Source of the DNA: Acidobacteriota bacterium
GTDB lineage: Bacteria > Acidobacteriota > Vicinamibacteria > Vicinamibacterales > UBA2999
Length of the DNA stretch: 16,482 bases
Assembly: GCA_947478985.1 (NCBI GenBank)
Contig: CANJYC010000012.1
Span: 1-16,482, forward strand
Reading direction: 5' to 3'
The first letter of the stretch is position 1. The number at the start of each line of letters is the position of its first letter. This document shows, in pieces, positions 1 through 6,588 of the stretch. The translations under genes and the position numbers were made by a program. The notes under the pieces are model-generated. The model had not been told where the DNA came from. It was given only the letters and a program-made list of their open reading frames with translations, and made no database searches.

Positions 1-8
1 CGAGAGCA

Positions 9-34
9 GGTGCGGGAGTTTCCCCACTGGCACC
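9..34 (-). terminator. possible terminator-like hairpin after the HAD-ATPase gene
   Basis: Read on the minus strand, this lies about 50 bases beyond the stop codon of the HAD-ATPase gene. GGTGC pairs with GCACC at the base and GGG with CCC above it, with a CAGT bulge on one side. No T-tract follows, so it is not a classical intrinsic terminator. It may only trim or protect the transcript end. The remaining bases from 1 to 81 hold no gene I can support. Confidence 0.25.
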
Positions 35-81
35 CCGGCCCAGCCGCGTCTGAACCCTGGTCAGCAACTTTCGCGCCGTCC

Positions 82-1848
82 TCAGGTGGCCGTGGTCGTG
101 TCGATGATGTCTTCCGTGAGGTCATACCGAGACCGAATGGCACCGACCATTTCCGGCAGGGTATCGCGGCCCTCCCCCCGCAGGTAGCGTTGCTCCTGGA
201 GGCGCAACTCCCCAGCGAGTGCCCGGTCGCCGAAGACGTCGCCGATCCAGCGCGAGAAGTCGCCACGGCGCAAGTGCCCGCCGGCTTCTGTGCGGTCACG
301 TGCCTCGAGCGCCTCGAGTGCCGCGGCAAACTGCCGCAGCGTCCGCGCTCGCACGGGTGACCGTCCGTCAGCCGTGAAGACGAAGGCCTGATGGTCGGTC
401 ACCGGCACATCGACATACTTCTGCCGGTGGCGCACATGCGGGGTCAGACGGCCGCCGAGCGTGAAGAGCCGCAATGCGCCACCGGATTCCTCGGTGATCG
501 GCAGCGCCACAGCCTGCCCGATCGGAATGCGCCCCACCAGGCTCCAGTCTGCGGCCGACACCCCCTGGCAGGTGCTGCAGCGTGCGCGCAACGCCTCCAC
601 TTCCGCCGGATTCGACTCGCACGTCACGAGCATCACCTCCGTGGCGGCCAGCATTTCCGGCGGCAGGCGCGATGCGCAATACGTCACCACCGTGTAGCCG
701 TTGGTCTCGAAGTCGAGCAGGCGCTGTGCGGCGGCGTCGTGCAGGAAGTAGTGCGCCTCATCGACGAGGATGCGGTGTGGCAGACCGGTGCGACGACGCA
801 TGACATTGAGCGCCGGCAGCACCGAGCGGATGTAGTCGATCTTCGGACCCTGCTCCACGCGCGACAGGTCGATGACGACGCTGCGATCGGGATAGCGCAG
901 GGCGCGCAGCAACTCCCGCGGGGTTGGCGGCGGATCCTCCCCGCCGAGGATGGTGACCCCCGGCAGCGCCTCGAGCGATCGGTAGTCGCCTTCGGGATCG
1001 ATGACGCACACGCAGTACCCGTGCAGAATCAACTGCTCGCAGAGCAACCCTGCCACCCAGGACTTGCCGGACTTCGGGTCGCCGGTGACCAGCACGTTGC
1101 GCCCCCGCACGGCGAGCGAGAACTCGCGACCGTCTTCCGTGTGCCCGAGCATGAGACGACGGCGTGCCTGGCGGACGACCGGAATCTTCTCCGATGCCGC
1201 GATCTGCCTGATGTAGGCCGCGATGGCTGGTGTCCCAGTGCCGGCAACGGTGAGGTCGGCGGCGGCCTGCAAGGCATTGCTGCCCCAGGCCACTGCGGCG
1301 CCGACCTCGGCGAGTCGCAGCATCTCGTGGTCGTTTTCGGCGTCGCCGATGGCCAGCATGTTCCGCGGCGACAGCCGCAGCATGTCGAGCGCCGTACGCA
1401 GGCCCGTCGCCTTGCTCACGCCTTGCGGCAGTGTCATGACCCGGCTGCGATTGAAGGCGAGCACGAGCGGCAGTTCGAGTGTCCGGATGGTCTCCAGGAT
1501 GCCAACGGCCTGATCGGCCTGCGAGTCCACCAGGCATTCGCCGCACTGAAATGGAACCCCACGTGCCGTCAGCCCGGCGCGCAACGCGGCCGGCACAAGT
1601 GGCGCCAGCAGCGAGGTGTGGCCGCTTTCGGGGAAATGCACAACGGCGCCGTTCTCCGCGACAACGCCATCCACGAAATGAAGGTCGCCGGCCACGCGGC
1701 GCAATTCACTCAGGATGCGTCCGGTGACCAGCAGCACGATGATGCCCCTGGTGCGCGCATCGCTGATGGCCGCGCGGACCGACGGGTCGAGACCGTCGCC
1801 GCTGGCAATGGTCCCGTCGTAGTCGAGCGCCAGCACGGATAGCTTCAT
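82..1848 (-). CDS. HAD-IIB (Cof-type) phosphatase fused to HerA/DUF87-like ATPase
   Basis: 588 residues, with two recognisable domains and a tail. Residues 1-225 are a HAD hydrolase: D9/D11 in LDYDGT, T42 in VTGR, K146 in GVSK, and GDAEND at 168-173, so all four HAD motifs are present, with a short C2-type cap between motifs I and III. Residues 235-480 are a P-loop ATPase with Walker A GDPKSGKS (256-263), a DPEGDY segment (284-289) and a Walker B LVDEAH (361-366), as in HerA/DUF87/VirB4-type ATPases. Residues 485-588 form a mostly helical tail containing RGDFSRWIGDVFGD. It recalls a module I loosely associate with DUF5752, but this is uncertain. The start is the ATG ending at 1848, just before the HAD strand 1. 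An upstream extension to 2046 is open but runs into the divergent gene. No NurA partner is visible. Substrate and role are unknown; a cytoplasmic protein is expected because no signal or membrane segment is seen. Confidence 0.9.
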   Translation of the reverse strand: MKLSVLALDYDGTIASGDGLDPSVRAAISDARTRGIIVLLVTGRILSELRRVAGDLHFVDGVVAENGAVVHFPESGHTSLLAPLVPAALRAGLTARGVPFQCGECLVDSQADQAVGILETIRTLELPLVLAFNRSRVMTLPQGVSKATGLRTALDMLRLSPRNMLAIGDAENDHEMLRLAEVGAAVAWGSNALQAAADLTVAGTGTPAIAAYIRQIAASEKIPVVRQARRRLMLGHTEDGREFSLAVRGRNVLVTGDPKSGKSWVAGLLCEQLILHGYCVCVIDPEGDYRSLEALPGVTILGGEDPPPTPRELLRALRYPDRSVVIDLSRVEQGPKIDYIRSVLPALNVMRRRTGLPHRILVDEAHYFLHDAAAQRLLDFETNGYTVVTYCASRLPPEMLAATEVMLVTCESNPAEVEALRARCSTCQGVSAADWSLVGRIPIGQAVALPITEESGGALRLFTLGGRLTPHVRHRQKYVDVPVTDHQAFVFTADGRSPVRARTLRQFAAALEALEARDRTEAGGHLRRGDFSRWIGDVFGDRALAGELRLQEQRYLRGEGRDTLPEMVGAIRSRYDLTEDIIDTTTAT

Positions 1849-1880
1849 TAATCTGACCGAGCAGCAAGGCTGCAATCCTC

Positions 1881-1918
1881 TCGCCACTCGCGGCGCACTT
1901 CCCGACCGTCTGTGGCGA
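1881..1918. promoter_or_regulatory. inverted repeat in divergent promoter region
   Basis: TCGCCAC (1881-1887) and GTGGCGA (1912-1918) form a perfect 7-base inverted repeat separated by 24 bases. It lies in the roughly 76-base gap between the divergent HAD-ATPase and L,D-transpeptidase genes. It could be an operator for both, or a chance match in GC-rich DNA. Confidence 0.25.
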
Positions 1919-1924
1919 AGGCCA

Positions 1925-2872
1925 TTGGGAGTGAGCAGACTTCTTGCAGCCCTCACAGGCATGGCGTTCTTCCGCGCAGGTGCGCTGGCCGTGCTGATGA
2001 CCGCAGGCTCGGCACTCCTGACCCCCGCATCGGGGCAGGTGGTCACCTCAACCCAGCTCTCTGGAACGGTTCAGGAATATGCCGTCCGCGCGGGCGACAC
2101 CCTGACGGCCATCGGCGCACGCTTCGGTGTGGATGCGCGTGTCGTCGCCAGCACCAACGGACTGGCGTGGGAGGCGCCCCTCCCGATTGGCCGGAACCTG
2201 ACCATCGATAACCGGCACATCGTCCCCGCCACGAACAGCACCGATGCGGCCGGCGTGATCGCCATTGCGATCAACGTCCCGCAGCGCATGCTGTTTCTGA
2301 TGCGGGACGGCACGATGGTCCGGGCCTATCCCATGGCCGCCGGGCGCCCCACCTGGCCGACACCGATCGGGTCATTTCAGGTGCTGGCAAAGGAAGCGCA
2401 CCCCACCTGGGACGTGCCGCTCAGCATCCAGGAAGAGATGCGGAGTGAAGGGACCCCGGTCGTCACGCAGGTGCCGCCAGGGCCGGACAACCCGCTGGGC
2501 GACCACTGGATCGGCCTGAGCATTCCAGGCCTGGGCATCCACGGCACCCCTGCGCCGTCGAGCATCTACAGCCTGGCCTCCCACGGCTGCATCCGCCTGC
2601 ACCCGGACGACGTGGAAGGCCTGTTCGCCGATGTCTCCGTCGGCACCCTGGGCGTCATCGTCTACGAGCCGGTCCTGCTCGCCGTAACCCCGTCGGGCGT
2701 CTTCCTTGAGGCGCACCGCGACGCGTATCGACAGCGTCGAGGCGCCACCGTGGACGACGTCCGGGAGGCCGTGCGCGCGGCTGGACGAACTGAATGGGAG
2801 ATCGACTGGCCGGCCGTGGCCACCACGCTGGCGCACCGAGAGGGCATCGCGCGGCGCGTATCAAGTCATTGA
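1925..2872 (+). CDS. LysM-domain L,D-transpeptidase (YkuD family), exported
   Basis: Predicted periplasmic peptidoglycan cross-linking or lipoprotein-attaching enzyme. With the TTG start at 1925 it has 315 residues. The hydrophobic stretch AGALAVLMTAGSALL followed by TPASGQ is a Sec signal. A LysM repeat with YAVRAGDTL lies at about 50-97, and a YkuD catalytic domain at about 107-250. The active-site pattern HGT (H206) then SHGCIRL (H220, C222) is intact, so it should be active. The start is uncertain: a GTG at 1931 has AAGG at good spacing, and an ATG at 1961 gives the cleanest signal peptide (MAFFR plus hydrophobic core). The last 60 or so residues after the catalytic domain are charged and family-typical. 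It diverges from the HAD-ATPase and precedes the USP gene by 67 bases. L,D-transpeptidases are associated with wall remodelling in stationary phase, which fits the neighbouring stress genes. Confidence 0.92.
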   Translation: MGVSRLLAALTGMAFFRAGALAVLMTAGSALLTPASGQVVTSTQLSGTVQEYAVRAGDTLTAIGARFGVDARVVASTNGLAWEAPLPIGRNLTIDNRHIVPATNSTDAAGVIAIAINVPQRMLFLMRDGTMVRAYPMAAGRPTWPTPIGSFQVLAKEAHPTWDVPLSIQEEMRSEGTPVVTQVPPGPDNPLGDHWIGLSIPGLGIHGTPAPSSIYSLASHGCIRLHPDDVEGLFADVSVGTLGVIVYEPVLLAVTPSGVFLEAHRDAYRQRRGATVDDVREAVRAAGRTEWEIDWPAVATTLAHREGIARRVSSH

Positions 2873-2928
2873 CGCCTAAGGCGCGAGGCGCGGCACCGGC
2901 GGCACGCCCCTTGCCGTGAGAACGAATC

Positions 2929-2933
2929 AGGAG
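2929..2933 (+). promoter_or_regulatory. ribosome binding site deciding the USP start
   Basis: AGGAG sits 6 bases before the ATG at 2940. This selects that ATG over an in-frame GTG at 2916, which has no comparable site. Confidence 0.75.
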
Positions 2934-2939
2934 CCCTTG

Positions 2940-3851
2940 ATGACTGCCATTACACGCATCCTCTGCCCTGTCGATTTCTCAGACGCGTCAAAGCACGCGC
3001 TGACCCATGCCGTCGCCCTGGCGCGTTGGTACAGCGCCAGACTGACCGTCCAACACGTTTACCGCATCGCCATCCCGGCTGCAGCGCTGTCGCCCGGCAT
3101 GGGGTCCATCGGAGCTGAGGCGGTGATGATGGCCACCGTGGACGAAGGGGCGCTGCGAGCGGACCTTGAGCGGTTCGTCAGAAGCGTCGCCAGCGATCTC
3201 ACGGTGGAATACCTGATCGCCGAGGGCGATGCCGCCAACGCCATCGCGGCCGCTGCGAAGGGTTATTCGCTGATTGTGCTCGGCACGCACGGCCGTTCCG
3301 GCTTTGAACGGCTCATTCTCGGTTCGGTGACGGAGAAGGTGCTACGCAAGGCCCCCTGCGCGGTGCTGACGATTCCGCCCGCGTCGTCGGGGCCGGCCTC
3401 GTCGCCCGTAGCGCCGCGCCTGTTTGCACGCATCGTCGTCGCCACTGATTTCTCTGCCGCGTCGGATCAGGCTGTGCGGTACGCCCTCTCGCTCGCCCGC
3501 GAGGCGGATGCGCACCTGACGGTTGTCCACGTCCTCACGATCCCCGACACGGCTGGCGAATGGCTCTACGGCCGTGAGGCCGAGGATCTGGTGCGCGACG
3601 CCACGGACACGGCCCGCCAGTTGCTCGCAAAGGCCGTCCCTGCGGCGGCCCGGGAAGGGTGCACGGTCGTGGAACGCCTGGAGAAGGGCAAGCCGTACGA
3701 GCGGATCGTCAACCTCGCCACCACGGACAATGCCGGGCTGATCGTGCTCGGCGCCCATGGCCACGGCATGGTCGATCAGTTGTTCTTCGGGTCCACGGCA
3801 CAGCACGTGGTACGACAGGCACACTGCCCCGTGCTGACGGTACGCCCGTAA
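2940..3851 (+). CDS. tandem universal stress protein (two UspA domains)
   Basis: 303 residues with two UspA domains in one chain, about 1-150 and 160-303. Each begins with the strand motif (ILCPVDFS; IVVATDFS). Each ends with the nucleotide-binding signature G-x2-G-x9-G-S: GTHGRSG..GS from residue 115 and GAHGHGM..GS from residue 271. Both are intact, so ATP binding by both halves is expected. No membrane or signal segment is present, so it is cytoplasmic. Universal stress proteins help survival during growth arrest, oxygen limitation or envelope stress. The ATG at 2940 is chosen because of AGGAG upstream. The following 179 bases hold inverted and direct repeats before the DUF2383 gene, so the two genes may be separately controlled. 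Confidence 0.94.
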   Translation: MTAITRILCPVDFSDASKHALTHAVALARWYSARLTVQHVYRIAIPAAALSPGMGSIGAEAVMMATVDEGALRADLERFVRSVASDLTVEYLIAEGDAANAIAAAAKGYSLIVLGTHGRSGFERLILGSVTEKVLRKAPCAVLTIPPASSGPASSPVAPRLFARIVVATDFSAASDQAVRYALSLAREADAHLTVVHVLTIPDTAGEWLYGREAEDLVRDATDTARQLLAKAVPAAAREGCTVVERLEKGKPYERIVNLATTDNAGLIVLGAHGHGMVDQLFFGSTAQHVVRQAHCPVLTVRP

Positions 3852-3870
3852 CGACATGTGGGTATTTTTA

Positions 3871-3942
3871 CGGCCAATAGTGGAATTGTCAGCGGCGCGA
3901 TTTCGCATGACAGCCGGAACTGGCCGTTTACAGCGTGTTTAC
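3871..3942 (+). promoter_or_regulatory. nested inverted repeat plus 11-base-spaced direct repeat
   Basis: In the gap between the USP and DUF2383 genes, CGGCCA (3871-3876) pairs with TGGCCG (3921-3926). Inside it TGTCA (3887-3891) pairs with TGACA (3908-3912), and GCG/CGC closes an ATTT loop at 3900-3903. Directly after, GTTTAC occurs at 3926-3931 and again at 3937-3942, an 11-base step, which is one helical turn. This is noticeably more AT-rich than the coding DNA around it. The simplest reading is a promoter/operator region for the DUF2383-DUF4389 pair. The protein that binds is not known. Confidence 0.35.
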
Positions 3943-4020
3943 GACTGAGGTTTCTGGGCCGACGATGGCCCGCGACCTGCAGTTAAGACAAGCACAACCG
4001 CAATTCGCGAACACTACGCA

Positions 4021-4026
4021 GGAGAG
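4021..4026 (+). promoter_or_regulatory. ribosome binding site deciding the DUF2383 start
   Basis: GGAGAG lies 4 bases before the ATG at 4031. It supports this start over an open extension back to 3935, whose extra 32 residues look non-coding. Confidence 0.7.
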
Positions 4027-4030
4027 TGCC

Positions 4031-4483
4031 ATGTCCGACCGCACAGAGCTGACAGTTCTAAACCAACTCCTCGAGACCTGCCGGGACGGTGAGCACGGCT
4101 TCCAGTTCGCCGCTAGTCATGCGACTGATCCCGACGTCAAGGCCCTGTTCACCACCCTGGCGGACGAGCGCGGCCGCTTTGCTGAAAGTCTGCTGCCGCA
4201 CGTGCATCGGCTGGGCGGGCAGGCGAATACCGCGGGCTCCAATGCCGGCGCCATTCACCGCGGCTGGATGAACCTGAAGGGATCGGTGACCGGTTATCAG
4301 GACCAGGTGCTGCTCGCCGAAGCCGAGCGCGGCGAGGGCATGGCAACGCGCGCGTACAAGGAGGCATTGACCGGCATGCTGCCGCCGACCGCGTCCGATC
4401 TCGTCGCTCAGCAATACGCCGGCATCTGCGACGCGCACGCACGCATCACGGCGCTTGCGAAAGCGCGAGCCGTCATGGTCTGA
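4031..4483 (+). CDS. DUF2383 / PA2169-type four-helix-bundle protein
   Basis: 150 residues, all predicted helical, with no signal or membrane segment. It matches what I know of the PA2169/DUF2383 family, ferritin-like four-helix proteins of about 150 residues. It begins with a helix containing LNQLLETCRDGEHGF and continues with acidic/His residues (E and H in DGEHGF, DERGRF, H in LLPHVH, EAERGE). Some of these could form a metal site, but I cannot prove binding. The biochemical role of the family is unknown; members are often reported near stress and envelope genes, as here. It is followed after 18 bases by the DUF4389 gene, with its own AGGAG, so the two probably form one transcript. The start at 4031 is chosen because of GGAGAG and because the family begins there. 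Confidence 0.85.
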   Translation: MSDRTELTVLNQLLETCRDGEHGFQFAASHATDPDVKALFTTLADERGRFAESLLPHVHRLGGQANTAGSNAGAIHRGWMNLKGSVTGYQDQVLLAEAERGEGMATRAYKEALTGMLPPTASDLVAQQYAGICDAHARITALAKARAVMV

Positions 4484-4490
4484 GGGAGCC

Positions 4491-4495
4491 AGGAG
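4491..4495 (+). promoter_or_regulatory. ribosome binding site of the DUF4389 gene
   Basis: AGGAG, 6 bases before the ATG at 4502, within the short gap after the DUF2383 stop. Confidence 0.7.
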
Positions 4496-4501
4496 TCAGA
4501 C

Positions 4502-5131
4502 ATGGACGCCACCGCCTCGGCCGACGGCCCTGCGATCCCCTATCCGTTAGCGGTCGCGGTCGTCGTGCCGACGGAGGGGCGCAATCGACTGACGGTGGCG
4601 TTGCGCCCCATTCTGGCCGCTCCCCACTGGTTGCTCGTCGGTCCCGCGTGGGTCACACGCTTTGGCTCAGCGGGACTGCTGGGGTCGGCGGCGTACCTGC
4701 TGGCCGTCGTCAACTGGTTCGCGATGGTCGCCTTCGGAGAAGACCTGAAGGGCGTTCGCGATTTTCAGCTGTACTACCTCCGGTGGCGCACCCGGGCAAT
4801 CGCGTACGAATCACTGCTGGTTGACGCCTACCCACCGTTCGGCGACGCACCCTATCCGGCCGCCATCACCGTGTCGGAACCGCTGGTGCCACGCGACCGC
4901 GTGTCGATCGCCGTGCGACTCCTGCTGGCGGTGCCTCACCTCGTCGTACTGTTCTTCCTCACCATTGCCTGGTGCCTGGTCACGATTGCCGCGTGGGTGG
5001 TCATCGTCTTCACCGGGCACTACCCTGCGGGCCTTGAGACGTTCGCCCTCGGCTGCATGCGATGGCTGCTGCGGGTTGAGGCCTACCTGCTGCTCCTCGT
5101 CGACGACTATCCCCCGTTCACGCTGGACTAA
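4502..5131 (+). CDS. DUF4389 membrane protein with two repeats
   Basis: 209 residues, inner-membrane protein of unknown function. Two copies of the same unit are visible. The first (about 10-113) starts at IPYPLAV and ends YESLLVDAYPPF; the second (about 115-209) starts at YPAAITV and ends AYLLLLVDDYPPFTLD. Each has RLTV/RVSI-type strand, an IL(L)A(V)PH motif, hydrophobic membrane stretches (around 48-78 and 143-168), a GEDLKGV / GHYPAGL turn and an R-W-x-x-R segment. This is the DUF4389 pattern. The second repeat matches the family better; the first has a longer, more divergent membrane region. It probably shares a transcript with the DUF2383 gene. It meets the LOG-family gene tail to tail with a gap of only 31 bases, which shows no clear terminator. 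Confidence 0.85.
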   Translation: MDATASADGPAIPYPLAVAVVVPTEGRNRLTVALRPILAAPHWLLVGPAWVTRFGSAGLLGSAAYLLAVVNWFAMVAFGEDLKGVRDFQLYYLRWRTRAIAYESLLVDAYPPFGDAPYPAAITVSEPLVPRDRVSIAVRLLLAVPHLVVLFFLTIAWCLVTIAAWVVIVFTGHYPAGLETFALGCMRWLLRVEAYLLLLVDDYPPFTLD

Positions 5132-5162
5132 CAACCAGCGACCAGGACGACCCGTGGCCCCG

Positions 5163-5924
5163 TCACGAGGCCTTGCGTTTGAGCGATTCCCCGAGCCAGC
5201 GCGACGGCCGCAGGACGCGGCGCCGCAATCCAAAGGCGGCAACGGCATGCACCTCGAGATACGCAAGCGCCTCATCGAGGTCGTCGGTGACCAGCAAGAG
5301 GCTGAGATCCGCATTCGATACGGTGCCCTCCGCTACCATGCGATGGAGGACGTCCATCAATCCTGACCAGTACGCGCGCCCGATCAGGATCACCGGGAAG
5401 TTCGCGATCTTGCCGGTCTGAATCAGCGTCAACGCTTCCATCAGCTCGTCCAGCGTGCCAAGGCCGCCCGGCAGCGCGACGAAGGCATACGAGTACTTGA
5501 AGAGCAGGACCTTGCGGACAAAGAAGTAACGGCAGGTCACGAAGAAGTCGAGATACGGGTTCGGATCCTGCTCGTGCGGCAGCTCGATATTGCACCCTAC
5601 CGATCGGCCGCCGGCCTCGCGTGCGCCGCGATTGACCGCTTCCATGACCCCGGGACCACCGCCCGTCATCACGGTAAAGCCGATGCGGCTGATCCGGCTC
5701 CCGACCTCGCGCCCCAGCGCATAGTAGGGATGCGATGAGGGAAACCGTGCGGAGCCGAACACCGTGACGCAGGGACCGACGAAGTGCAGCGCACGAAACC
5801 CGGCGATGAACTCGCGCACCGCCCTGAGCACCAGGAGCAGTTCACTGAGGCGGGAGTGGGGCCCCTCGAGCATGACGCGGTCGCGAACGTGGTGTGGGTG
5901 CGGGTGATGCGCGCCTTGAGCCAT
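5163..5924 (-). CDS. LOG-family Rossmann-fold protein (TIGR00730-like)
   Basis: 253 residues, cytoplasmic. The signature residues of the 'Lonely guy' family are intact: FGSAR (56-60), GGGPGVMEAVNRGA (88-101) binding nucleotide phosphate, an R-K pair before the next strand (137-138), and PGGLGTLDE (152-160). Characterised members remove ribose-5-phosphate from nucleoside monophosphates (for example AMP, or cytokinin nucleotides in plants). Bacterial substrates are often unclear, so I name only the family. Its N-terminus is odd, with six His residues in the first twelve (AHHPHPHHV) before the helical start of the domain. The ATG at 5924 is preceded by GGAG only 3 bases away. It diverges from the HPF gene and converges with the DUF4389 gene. 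Confidence 0.93.
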   Translation of the reverse strand: MAQGAHHPHPHHVRDRVMLEGPHSRLSELLLVLRAVREFIAGFRALHFVGPCVTVFGSARFPSSHPYYALGREVGSRISRIGFTVMTGGGPGVMEAVNRGAREAGGRSVGCNIELPHEQDPNPYLDFFVTCRYFFVRKVLLFKYSYAFVALPGGLGTLDELMEALTLIQTGKIANFPVILIGRAYWSGLMDVLHRMVAEGTVSNADLSLLLVTDDLDEALAYLEVHAVAAFGLRRRVLRPSRWLGESLKRKAS

Positions 5925-5931
5925 TCACTCC

Positions 5932-5937
5932 ATCATA
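5932..5937 (-). promoter_or_regulatory. possible -10 element of the LOG-family gene
   Basis: On the minus strand this reads TATGAT, one mismatch from TATAAT, and ends 7 bases before the start codon. A transcript from it would have almost no leader. No convincing -35 is found, so this is a weak call. Confidence 0.25.
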
Positions 5938-5980
5938 GGGCACTGCGCGGGCGCGGACTATTGCCCTGCCACCGTGAGAT

Positions 5981-5999
5981 ATTTCGACCTCGTCGAGAT
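5981..5999 (+). promoter_or_regulatory. short inverted repeat in LOG/HPF divergent region
   Basis: ATTTCGAC and GTCGAGAT pair around a CTC loop, with one wobble. It sits in the 143-base gap between two divergent genes, about 70 bases before the HPF start. It may be an operator or leader hairpin. A terminator is not expected between divergent genes. Confidence 0.22.
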
Positions 6000-6067
6000 T
6001 TTGCTCAAAACTCCCCGCCAGGATCGCCTCGACTGTTGGCCCGGGTGCTGCAGTGTTGTCAGTCACT

Positions 6068-6484
6068 ATGCCTCCGACCCCCACGACCCTGACATTTCGC
6101 GGACTCGACCATTCCGATGCCATTGAATCCGACGTGCACGAACGTGTCGCCTGGCTCGAGCAGTTCTATCCCAACATCACGTCCTGCCGGGTAGTGATCG
6201 AAATCCCGCACCGTCACCAGCGCAACGGCCGCCCCTTCCACGTGCGCATCGACCTCTCGGTGCCAGGCAGACCGCCAATCGTGGTCAGTCGTGACCCGTC
6301 GCTGCACGGCTCATCGAAGGACATCGAGGAAGCCGCCCATCACAAGGCGGATACCATTCTCGGCGCCGCTCGCCATGCCACCGTCGTCGTGCACGAGGCC
6401 TTCGATGCGGCCCGCCGGCAGCTGCAGGACCTCGCGCGGGAGCGGCGCGGCGATGTCAAAGCGCACGGCCTCCCGGCGCAGTAA
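6068..6484 (+). CDS. HPF/RaiA-family ribosome hibernation factor
   Basis: 138 residues. The fold of the HPF/RaiA (S30AE) family is recognisable: an opening strand with TLTFRGLDHSDAIE, a helix, CRVVIEIPHRHQRNGRPFHVRIDLSVPG as paired strands, and a final helix with EAFDAARRQLQDLA. The basic residues that touch 16S rRNA in known members are plentiful. Such proteins bind the decoding centre and idle 70S ribosomes in stationary phase. Compared with relatives I recall, there is an extra stretch of about 25 residues before the last helix. It also ends soon after RRGDVKAHG, where longer relatives, from memory, carry a cold-shock domain. The ATG at 6068 fits the domain edge; an in-frame GTG at 6053 is possible. 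No clear ribosome site is seen. It overlaps no neighbour and precedes the multicopper oxidase by about 100 bases. Confidence 0.85.
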   Translation: MPPTPTTLTFRGLDHSDAIESDVHERVAWLEQFYPNITSCRVVIEIPHRHQRNGRPFHVRIDLSVPGRPPIVVSRDPSLHGSSKDIEEAAHHKADTILGAARHATVVVHEAFDAARRQLQDLARERRGDVKAHGLPAQ

Positions 6485-6527
6485 TGTGTCGGATGCGGAC
6501 GGGTCCGGTCACCGACTCTCCGCGTGG

Positions 6528-6533
6528 TACGAT
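6528..6533 (+). promoter_or_regulatory. possible -10 element of the multicopper oxidase gene
   Basis: TACGAT, 55 bases before the ATG at 6589, in the gap after the HPF gene. No good -35 hexamer lies at 16-18 bases. It resembles other TA-N2-AT hexamers in short gaps of this window, so it is offered with low confidence. Confidence 0.28.
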
Positions 6534-6588
6534 CGGGATCGCCGCTCGGGGCCATGACGCCGCCGCGCGGACAGTGGAGCGTTCTCAC

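Noticed and set aside
1..81. Open frame from base 10 on the plus strand as a gene fragment
   Set aside because: It overlaps the true minus-strand gene, has no motif, and its translation is low-information and Arg/Pro-rich.
391..1842. Long open frame (483 codons) opposite the HAD-ATPase gene
   Set aside because: The translation has no recognisable domain and is rich in Arg, His and Gln, as expected for a shadow frame in GC-rich DNA; the opposite strand has clear catalytic motifs.
3935..4030. Upstream extension of the DUF2383 gene
   Set aside because: The extra 32 residues are unlike the family, overlap the repeat-rich gap, and the ATG at 4031 has its own GGAGAG.
6484..6588. Longer N-terminus for the multicopper oxidase
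   Set aside because: It would bury the signal peptide 35 residues inside the protein; GGAG supports the ATG at 6589.
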